12,080 nucleotides of DNA from Prevotellaceae bacterium UBA1710 (lineage in GTDB: Bacteria > Bacteroidota > Bacteroidia > Bacteroidales > Bacteroidaceae). Where the stretch lies: assembly GCA_002317355.1 (NCBI GenBank), contig DCJC01000051.1:1-12080 (forward strand). Reading direction: 5' to 3'. This document shows, in pieces, positions 6,139 through 12,080 of this stretch (its first letter is position 1; each line of letters starts with the position of its first letter). The notes under the pieces were generated by a model, which saw only the letters and a list, made by a program, of their open reading frames with translations, was not told where the DNA came from and searched no databases. The translations under genes and the position numbers were made by a program.

Positions 6139-9100
6139 ATGAAAAAGCTATACACCATAATATTACTACTTACCTGTATCATCTCGGTTCAGGCACAGAA
6201 ACGATTCTATAATCTCACGGCAGATGAGCTACGTATAGACTCGGTTCTCCCAACAGTGGCGTATAGCATTCCCCTCCCAGACAACTATCAGGATTCCACC
6301 TATACTCTGACGATCAAATACCCAGAGTATATTGACATGCCAGCTGCTGATGTCAAGAAGTTCAAGGAAATAAGCAATAATACTCTCCCTTCTGCAACTC
6401 CTGATATCAAGTCGTTCATAGGCATCGATCAAAAGAAAGCCATATTCACCGCTACGATCTCTCCTGTAGTCTATAGGAAAGGTAAATACCAATATCTTGT
6501 ATCTTATCTTCCTGAATTAAAGGCGACGGCTAAGGCAAAGGCAAATGCCAAACGTCTTGCCCAGAATTCTGCTGACAGATATGCAGAACATTCAGTTCTT
6601 GCAAATGGTAAATGGGCGAAGATCAGAGTAGCAAGTACAGGCATTCATCAATTAATTGCCAAAACCTTACAAAAAGCTGGTTTCACCGACCTTTCAAAGG
6701 TTAGAATTTACGGATATGGTGGCAATCTTATTCCAGAGACTCTGACCGATAGCTATCTTCGTGAATATGATGACCTGAAAGAGATACCTACATGCACGGT
6801 TGAAGGCAAGAAACTTTTTTATGCGAAAGGGAGTGTGTATTGGCCATCGAAGGATGCAACAACACATGTTCGTAATCCATATTCCGATTACGGTTATTAC
6901 TTTATCACTCAGGACGACAAAGAGCCTCTCACTTGTTCTGAGGAAGACTTGCTCAATCAGGCATGGCCAACAGCCGACAGCTACCATGTTCTGAAAGAGA
7001 AAGATGAGTATGCGTGGTATCATGGAGGCAGAAATCTTTTCTACAAAGAAACTATAGAAAAAGGGCAGTCAAGAAACTATCCTTTAGGCAACCCGAAACA
7101 CAGCACAACAGCAAGACTTACAGTCCGCACAACAGCAAAAGAGAACGCCACTAAGGTTCAAATATACCTTAACGGGAAATATATCGGTCAGCAAAACATC
7201 TATCTTAATACGTACGATGTAGCTAATCTGGCTGATAACACATGGAATGTTGACGGATTGCACGGAAACGACACTATTAAGATCACCACGGTAAGTGGTG
7301 GTCCGGTTCGCCTGGACTATATTTCCCTATGCTACGATTCTGCAATGGCAAAACCCGTATTGGCATCAGACAATTTCCCCGTTGCAGAATATGTACATAA
7401 CATCACCAATCAAGACCTTCATGATGCAGACAAGGACTATGACATGGTGATTATCATACCAACCTCTCAAACGCTTCTAAAGCAGGCACAAAGACTTGCC
7501 AAGCATCACGAAGATCATGACGGTCTGCGAGTTCGTATCGTGCCTGCAGACGAGCTATACAATGAATTCTCAAGCGGCACACCTGATGCAAGCGCCTATA
7601 AGCGTTATATGAAGATGTTGTATGACAGATCAGATAGTAGTGAGAATGCACCAAAGAGCCTTCTTCTCTTCGGTGATTGTGCTTACGATAACCGTATGCT
7701 GTCATCGGAATTCTCATCATATTCTCCTTACGATTACCTCCTCTGCCATGAGAGCGAGAATTCCTTCAGCGAGTTGAACTGTTATGTAAGCGATGACTTC
7801 TTCACGCTTCTTGACGATGAAGAGAAACTTTACAATGGCTATTCATTCACTGGCTATCCTGATATTGGTGTAGGCAGATTCCCTTGCACAACAGAGGCAG
7901 AGGCAAAGATTCTGGTTGACAAGACCATAAACTATGCCCTCAATACTGATGCTGGTTCATGGCAGAATACCATCATGTTCTTAGGTGACGATGGAAACCA
8001 GAACAAACACATGAATGACGTTAATGATGTAGCAGAGAAGACAAAAGATGCCCACCCAGGCTACTACATCCGCAAGATATATTGGGATGCCTACAACAGA
8101 ATAGCTACAGCTACAGGCAACCGCTATCCTGATGTAGAGAACATCATCAGACAGCAGCAAAGCAATGGAGCTCTGATTATCGACTATGCTGGTCACGGAG
8201 CACCTGGTACCATATCTCATGAAACAGTTCTGCAGCTTCAGGATTTTGCCAACTTCAGAGGTAACAATCTTCCTCTTTGGATAACAGCATCATGTGACAT
8301 CATGCCATTTGATGGAACTCTTGCCACAATTGGTGAGACTGCTGTGCTCAATCCGAATGGTGGTGCCGTTGCTTTCTATGGAACCGCACGAACAGTAGTC
8401 GTGCCTACCAATAAAATGATTAATTCCGCTTTCATGGAATATGTGCTCAGCTACGATGAAAACGGCAAGCCAAGAACATTAGGCGAGGCTCAGCGTCTGG
8501 CAAAGAATGTTCTTGTATCCAAAGGCTTGGACACATCTGTGAACAAGATACAATATGCCCTCTTGGGTGACCCTGCACTTAGTCTTGCATTACCAACCTA
8601 CAATGCCGTTATTGACAGCATCAATGGCATTGCAGCCAATGGTGATAGTATTCCGCAACTTAGAGCAGGAGATAAGGTAAACATCAAGGGCCACATGGAA
8701 TTGGGAGGCAAGAAAGCCGACACATTCTCTGGCATCTTAGATGCTATGGTACGCGATACTGAGGAAACCATCAAGTGTAAGTTGAATAACACAACCGCAG
8801 AGGGTGCTGATACCGCTTTCATCTTTACAGACAGAAAAAATACCCTCTACCACGGAACAGGTAAGGTAGAGAACGGAGAATTCTCTTTCAACTTCGCTGT
8901 ACCAAAAGATATCAACTATTCTGATGGTACAGGTCTTATGAACCTATATGCCTTCGATAACAACCTCAAGGCATCAGCACATGGTGCTTATGACAAATTC
9001 ACGGTGAACGGTTCAAACATTGCGGAAAACGATTCTATCGGACCTGCCATTTATTGCTATCTCAACTCAGAGGACTTCACATTTGGAGGAAATGTAAACA

Positions 9101-9690
9101 ATACTCCTCTGTTCGTTGCACAGATCAGCGACAAAGACGGCATAAACGCTTCTGGAGCTGGTATCGGACACGACATGGAGCTTGTCATCGATGGAGATGC
9201 AAGCATGGCATATAATCTCAATGAAAACTTCACATTCGATTATGAGTCATACACCTCTGGTCAGACATACTTCGCCCTGCCAGTTCTTGCAGCAGGCAAG
9301 CATACACTGAAATTCCGTGCTTGGGATATTCTTAATAATTCATCTGCTGTAACACTCGATTTCGTAGTCAAGAATGATATCCAGCCAAACATCACAGATG
9401 TTTATGTAACCAACAATCCTGCACGTGAGAATACCACTTTTGTAGTCAATCACAACTTCTATGGATCAAACATCGACCTCGTAATAGAGGTTATGGATGC
9501 ATCAGGAAGGCAACTCTGGTCTCATAGTGAGAATTACCCTTCTGCAAGCAATATGATTACTCACAAATGGGATTTAAGCACAGATAGCGGTGCAAAGCTC
9601 CAGACGGGAATCTATCTGTACAGGGTGAAGCTCGGCAACAATGGTAGCTATAGTTCAACCAAGGCACGAAAGCTGCTAATAATACAATAA
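6139..9690 (+). CDS. porU: Type IX secretion system sortase PorU (gingipain-like, C25 family)
   Basis: A 1183-residue secreted cysteine protease expected to act at the outer surface of the outer membrane, cutting the C-terminal sorting domain from T9SS cargo and attaching cargo to a lipid anchor. A signal peptide is clear (MKKLYTIILLLTCIISVQA, then QKRFYN). After a long N-terminal beta-rich region, the C25 caspase-like domain spans about 435-825, from DYDMVIIIP to ALLGDPALSLALP. The catalytic pair is His686 in DYAGHGAPG and Cys719 in WITASCDIMPF; the 33-residue spacing equals that of gingipain RgpB (His211 to Cys244). An immunoglobulin-like section follows, and a type A sorting-like domain from about 1085 ends in GIYLYRVKLG and KARKLLIIQ, a feature PorU itself keeps. 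It is followed by porV after 29 bp. Length fits the family. Confidence 0.95.
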   Translation: MKKLYTIILLLTCIISVQAQKRFYNLTADELRIDSVLPTVAYSIPLPDNYQDSTYTLTIKYPEYIDMPAADVKKFKEISNNTLPSATPDIKSFIGIDQKKAIFTATISPVVYRKGKYQYLVSYLPELKATAKAKANAKRLAQNSADRYAEHSVLANGKWAKIRVASTGIHQLIAKTLQKAGFTDLSKVRIYGYGGNLIPETLTDSYLREYDDLKEIPTCTVEGKKLFYAKGSVYWPSKDATTHVRNPYSDYGYYFITQDDKEPLTCSEEDLLNQAWPTADSYHVLKEKDEYAWYHGGRNLFYKETIEKGQSRNYPLGNPKHSTTARLTVRTTAKENATKVQIYLNGKYIGQQNIYLNTYDVANLADNTWNVDGLHGNDTIKITTVSGGPVRLDYISLCYDSAMAKPVLASDNFPVAEYVHNITNQDLHDADKDYDMVIIIPTSQTLLKQAQRLAKHHEDHDGLRVRIVPADELYNEFSSGTPDASAYKRYMKMLYDRSDSSENAPKSLLLFGDCAYDNRMLSSEFSSYSPYDYLLCHESENSFSELNCYVSDDFFTLLDDEEKLYNGYSFTGYPDIGVGRFPCTTEAEAKILVDKTINYALNTDAGSWQNTIMFLGDDGNQNKHMNDVNDVAEKTKDAHPGYYIRKIYWDAYNRIATATGNRYPDVENIIRQQQSNGALIIDYAGHGAPGTISHETVLQLQDFANFRGNNLPLWITASCDIMPFDGTLATIGETAVLNPNGGAVAFYGTARTVVVPTNKMINSAFMEYVLSYDENGKPRTLGEAQRLAKNVLVSKGLDTSVNKIQYALLGDPALSLALPTYNAVIDSINGIAANGDSIPQLRAGDKVNIKGHMELGGKKADTFSGILDAMVRDTEETIKCKLNNTTAEGADTAFIFTDRKNTLYHGTGKVENGEFSFNFAVPKDINYSDGTGLMNLYAFDNNLKASAHGAYDKFTVNGSNIAENDSIGPAIYCYLNSEDFTFGGNVNNTPLFVAQISDKDGINASGAGIGHDMELVIDGDASMAYNLNENFTFDYESYTSGQTYFALPVLAAGKHTLKFRAWDILNNSSAVTLDFVVKNDIQPNITDVYVTNNPARENTTFVVNHNFYGSNIDLVIEVMDASGRQLWSHSENYPSASNMITHKWDLSTDSGAKLQTGIYLYRVKLGNNGSYSSTKARKLLIIQ

Positions 9691-9719
9691 AACGCGAATA
9701 TCTTTCGTTATTATAAGGT

Positions 9720-10880
9720 ATGAAGAAATTAATCGCTATGACTCTTTTTCTTGCTTGTGGCATTGCTGCAATGGCTCAGGACAAGAAAGACTTTTTCAAC
9801 CCTGTGAACTCAGCAGTTACATCACAGACCATTGCTCCAGATGCACGTGCAGCTGGTATGGGTGACGTGGGCGCTGCTACTGACCCGGATGCGGTATCCC
9901 AATACTGGAACCCTGCAAAATATCCATTCTGCATCTCCCGTGCAGGTGTGGCACTCAACTATACCCCTTGGCTTCGTCAGTTGGTCACCGATATGGACCT
10001 CGCATATCTTGCAGGCTACTATCGTATTGGTGACTATTCTGCCGTCAGCGGTTCTTTGAGATATTTCTCACTTGGTGCGGTTCAGGTCTCAGGGGATGAT
10101 GGTGCAATGATTATCAACCCATACGAGATGTCTCTTGATATGTCATACTCAATGATGCTCTCGGAGAAATTCTCTATTGCCGCAGGTGTTCGCTGGATAT
10201 ACTCAGACCTTACATATAGCTATGTAGATGACACCACACCAGGAAGTGCATTTGCTGCCGATCTCTCATGCTATTATCAGGATTATATCAACCTTGGTCA
10301 GAGAGAGTGTCAGATAGGACTCGGAGCCAATGTCACAAACATCGGTTCAAAGATTACATTCGGAGGAACTGACCGCAGTGAGTTCATCCCAACAAATCTT
10401 CGCTTAGGTGCTTCGCTGATGATTCCTGTCAACGAGTTCAATCGCTTCACAATCGCAGCTGATGCCAACAAACTCCTTGTCCCTACTTATCCAAAGCGTG
10501 GAGATGATGAAGATCCAGGAGTATATGATGAACGAATACAGAAGGAATACTACGATGTATCAAGCATCTCTGGTATCTTCAAGAGTTTCGGCGACGCTCC
10601 AAACGGATTCCAGGAAGAGCTTCAGGAGATACAATGGAGTCTCGGTGCAGAATATGTCTATAACGACCAGTTCTCTCTTCGTGCAGGTTATCACCACGAG
10701 GCAGAGAACAAGGGTAACCGAAAATACTTCACCGTAGGTGCTGGCTTCAAAATGAACGTATTCTCTCTCGATGCAGGTTACGTTGTCTCATTAGCAAAGT
10801 CAAACCCTCTCGACCAGACGCTCCGCTTCTCCCTCACATTCGATATGGATGGATTGAAGGATTTGTTCGGAAGAAGGTAA
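9720..10880 (+). CDS. porV: Type IX secretion system outer-membrane protein PorV
   Basis: A 386-residue outer-membrane beta-barrel protein of the PorV/LptO family. PorV binds the sorting domain of cargo as it leaves the SprA translocon and carries it to the PorU-containing attachment complex. The signal peptide is MKKLIAMTLFLACGIAAMA, then QDKKDFFNPV. The conserved N-terminal stretch follows (TSQTIAPDARAAGMGDVGAAT and SQYWNPAKY, about 35-69), then alternating strands with aromatic girdles typical of FadL-like barrels (FSLRAGYHHE, FSLDAGYVV). It ends in LRFSLTFDMDGLKDLFGRR. ATAAGGT just before the ATG is a weak ribosome-binding sequence. Placement directly after porU separates it from the paralogous PorQ and supports the name. 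The strong terminator 38 bp downstream closes the unit. Confidence 0.93.
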   Translation: MKKLIAMTLFLACGIAAMAQDKKDFFNPVNSAVTSQTIAPDARAAGMGDVGAATDPDAVSQYWNPAKYPFCISRAGVALNYTPWLRQLVTDMDLAYLAGYYRIGDYSAVSGSLRYFSLGAVQVSGDDGAMIINPYEMSLDMSYSMMLSEKFSIAAGVRWIYSDLTYSYVDDTTPGSAFAADLSCYYQDYINLGQRECQIGLGANVTNIGSKITFGGTDRSEFIPTNLRLGASLMIPVNEFNRFTIAADANKLLVPTYPKRGDDEDPGVYDERIQKEYYDVSSISGIFKSFGDAPNGFQEELQEIQWSLGAEYVYNDQFSLRAGYHHEAENKGNRKYFTVGAGFKMNVFSLDAGYVVSLAKSNPLDQTLRFSLTFDMDGLKDLFGRR

Positions 10881-10917
10881 AAAGCCACCACCTACCTCAA
10901 AAACTTATAAGATGCAG

Positions 10918-10975
10918 TAAATGCCGCTTAAGAAATCCCAACAATAGGAATCTTAAGCGGCATTTATATTTTTAG
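10918..10975 (+). terminator. Intrinsic terminator after porV
   Basis: AAATGCCGCTTAAGA (10919-10933) and TCTTAAGCGGCATTT (10951-10965) are perfect reverse complements; an extra T-A pair makes 16 bp around a 17-nt loop. ATATTTTTAG follows. On the minus strand the stem ends in TTT but no long T-run follows, so termination in that direction is weaker, yet it would meet transcription from the minus-strand promoter at 11246-11278. Confidence 0.92.
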
Positions 10976-11218
10976 ACTTACAATTATTGTCCGGTAAACC
11001 ATCATAACTAGCAATATTATAAAGTTTTACATATGGTAAGCCCCAAATTTCTTGTGCTTTAAGGATATTCTAGCGAAGAAATAGTGTTGACTTCCAGGCA
11101 AATCCGCCTCCCTATAGTTCTTAATGCAAGAAATCAGGGCTTATCATGCGCAAATTTATGAAATGCTGTCGGTTACAATTGTTAAGCGGACAGTAATAAT
11201 TTCAGGTTGATTTTCCAT
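10953..11218 (-). pseudogene. Decayed coding remnant, possibly a SGNH-hydrolase-like C-terminus
   Basis: Reading leftwards, an ATG at 11218-11216 lies about 28 bp after a consensus -7 box and opens a 20-codon frame (MENQPEIITV...) that stops at 11156. Further on, two other frames show protein-like segments: YREADLPGSQHYFFARI, then, after an apparent frameshift near 11070, ILKAQEIWGLPYVKLYN, open from 11069 to a TAA at 10953. The second segment resembles the WGLPYVDLYN-type block near the C-terminus of SGNH/GDSL hydrolases. Stops and frame changes lie between the pieces, and the total is far shorter than a whole hydrolase. A remnant gene with a live promoter is the best reading; a short non-coding RNA of about 280 nt is the alternative. 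The family call is weak. Confidence 0.35.
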
Positions 11219-11245
11219 AGTGTTTAGCGTGGTTTCTATTGTTTT

Positions 11246-11278
11246 GCAAAATTACACAATTATTTCCACACCTCCAAA
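11246..11278 (-). promoter_or_regulatory. Minus-strand Bacteroidota promoter
   Basis: On the minus strand, TTTG (complement of 11275-11278) is followed after exactly 20 bp by TAATTTTGC (complement of 11246-11254), a full match to the phylum consensus. The start point should be near 11240. It points at the decayed remnant and away from the DUF6266-like gene, so the region 11280-11578 lies between two divergent promoters. The -7 box overlaps the perfect palindrome TTTTGCAAAA (11242-11251). Confidence 0.65.
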
Positions 11279-11309
11279 CATTTCCCCCTTTTTCTTCTTC
11301 CATAATGAG

Positions 11310-11474
11310 AAACTATCATACTATCAGATAGTAAACACACACACCTATATATTACACTTTCTTACCTCAAAATATAATAATATAATATATACATATATTA
11401 TATTATTATATTTTGGCATTAGGAGACAGGTGCAGGGGGGTGTGTCTATAAACTATCTGATAGTATGATAGTTT
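11310..11474 (+). repeat. Nested palindrome of about 165 bp (cruciform-forming)
   Basis: Outer arms of 23 bp at 11310-11332 and 11452-11474 are perfect reverse complements. Next, ACACACC (11339-11345) faces GGTGTGT (11439-11445) across symmetric 6-nt internal loops. In the centre, 23-bp pure A/T arms capped by a C-G pair at 11368-11390 and 11393-11415 are also perfect and separated only by AC. All arms share one centre near 11392. Segments 11346-11367 and 11416-11438 do not pair well. Each outer arm also contains the short palindrome ACTATC-N-GATAGT. No open frame, transposase or target-site duplication was seen. A non-autonomous mobile element (MITE-like), a protein-binding region, or a structural site are all possible. 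Confidence 0.9.
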
Positions 11475-11578
11475 GTTGGCTCAAAAGTCCTCTCCCGATT
11501 TTTATTCACTGTGTATCAGACAGTTACATAATCAATCATAATTTTTTTCAAAACTATCATAATATTTTTGTGAATTTG

Positions 11579-11611
11579 TTTGGATTTCTCGGATTTTTTT
11601 CGTACCTTTGC
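11579..11611 (+). promoter_or_regulatory. Promoter of the DUF6266-like gene
   Basis: TTTG (11579-11582), exactly 20 bp, then TACCTTTGC (11603-11611): a perfect Bacteroidota promoter with the same -7 sequence as the xylB and rplM promoters. Transcription should start near 11617, leaving a leader of about 190 nt. Confidence 0.85.
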
Positions 11612-11629
11612 AGTATCAAAAGTGATAGT
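11612..11629 (+). promoter_or_regulatory. Operator-like inverted repeat at the transcription start
   Basis: AGTATCA (11612-11618) and TGATAGT (11623-11629) form an inverted repeat with one mismatch and a 4-bp spacer, immediately after the -7 box. The half-site TGATAGT/ACTATCA also occurs at 11312, 11320, 11458, 11466 and 11553, including inside the large palindrome, so a common binding protein is possible. This is inferred from repetition only. Confidence 0.4.
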
Positions 11630-11808
11630 GAAAAGTGAAAAATACCATTCGGCAACCGGGCCCACCGCCGCAAGAAACTTCTAACTGAATATCACTCCTA
11701 ACTGACTCCACCTCTACTCCGTATCTACTCCCAATTATAGAACGGACATAGACGGAGGAATAACAAACTAACTAACATTATTACTAACAATTAAAAACTA
11801 ACTAACAA
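11630..11808 (+). promoter_or_regulatory. Long leader of the DUF6266-like gene with ACTAAC repeats and no G in its last 48 nt
   Basis: The first part is GC-rich (around CCGGGCCCACCGCCGC at 11656-11671). CTCCGT (11717-11722) can pair with ACGGAG (11752-11757). GGAGG occurs at 11754-11758 but about 50 nt from the start codon, too far for a Shine-Dalgarno role. From 11761 to 11808 there is no G at all, and ACTAAC recurs five times, giving an unstructured approach to the ATG. No convincing small open frame was seen. Confidence 0.5.
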
Positions 11809-12080
11809 ATGGCAATTCTTAACGGTATTGTATCAAAGATGAAGGGTTCAGCAGGAAACCTCACCTTCAAGCAGAGAAACGGATTTACTGTCGTTTCTGA
11901 AAAGATGACTTCAATGTCAAACCCACGTACTCCATCTCAGATGGCTACACGTACAAGGTTCACTAACATCGTATCGATGTATCGTGGCATCCGTCCGCTT
12001 CTCCTTAGCGGATTCGAGACCAAGCCTGCGGGTGTGTCTGACTACAACATGTTCGTGAAGGTGAACATGCAGCAGACTCC
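11809..12080 (+). CDS. DUF6266-like hypothetical protein, N-terminal part (3' end outside window)
   Basis: The first 90 codons of a protein resembling the DUF6266 family of Bacteroidota, which has no known function. The shared pattern is MAILNGIVSKMKGSAGN (1-17), a polar stretch ending VVSEKM, then NPRTPSQMATRTRF (38-51), LLLSGFE (64-70) and SDYNMFVKVNM (77-87). The pattern of G, NPRT, Q and R, and GFE fits, but individual residues differ from the commonest form, so the assignment is moderate. There is no signal peptide or membrane segment in the part seen. Codon use is rich in CTC, AAG and CGT, like highly expressed genes. It has its own consensus promoter and long leader. Proteins of this family often occur in several copies per genome; whether that holds here cannot be seen. 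Confidence 0.7.
   Translation, partial: MAILNGIVSKMKGSAGNLTFKQRNGFTVVSEKMTSMSNPRTPSQMATRTRFTNIVSMYRGIRPLLLSGFETKPAGVSDYNMFVKVNMQQT

Noticed and set aside
11220..11468. Plus-strand open frame of about 82 codons upstream of the DUF6266-like gene
   Set aside because: GTG start without promoter or ribosome signals, low-complexity product, and it runs through the A/T palindrome.
11310..11474. Invertible promoter (phase-variable inverton)
   Set aside because: The outer repeats would suit a recombinase, but the inside has no TTTG-N20-TAnnTTTG promoter, is itself palindromic, and no invertase is in view.

Overview
The window looks like chromosomal DNA of a Bacteroidota member, most plausibly Prevotellaceae (Prevotella/Segatella type). 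The signs are Bacteroidota promoters (TTTG, about 20 bp, TAnnTTTG), almost no Shine-Dalgarno sites, and a porU-porV pair of the type IX secretion system (T9SS). The species is inferred, not shown.

Layout. Positions 1-461 hold the 3' part of a family 2 glycosyltransferase. A consensus promoter (507-538) then drives a solitary xylulokinase gene (626-2107) whose codon bias resembles the ribosomal genes. A second promoter (-7 box at 2173) opens a translation-machinery cluster, rplM - rpsI - rpsB - tsf (2325-5380), closed by a strong intrinsic terminator (5422-5461). Next is a second cluster, a FAH-family hydrolase - porU - porV (5485-10880), closed by another strong terminator (10918-10975). PorU is the gingipain-like sortase and PorV the outer-membrane shuttle that together mature and attach T9SS cargo.

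The last 1.1 kb is accessory in character. It has a minus-strand consensus promoter feeding a decayed gene remnant, a nested palindrome of about 165 bp (11310-11474), repeated ACTATCA/TGATAGT half-sites, and a plus-strand consensus promoter with a leader of about 190 nt. That leader precedes the start of a DUF6266-like gene running off the window.

The least explained features are non-coding. (1) Between rpsB and tsf, four alternating segments can pair 1:2, 2:3 or 3:4, as in a classical attenuator, but without a U-tract. (2) After rpsI there is an exact 9-bp-period CTAG array. (3) Two hairpins lie just upstream of rpsB. (4) The large palindrome sits between divergent promoters near the right end. 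No new protein system was recognised; the possible novelty is in RNA/DNA-level control of the S2/EF-Ts genes and in the palindromic region before the DUF6266-like gene.
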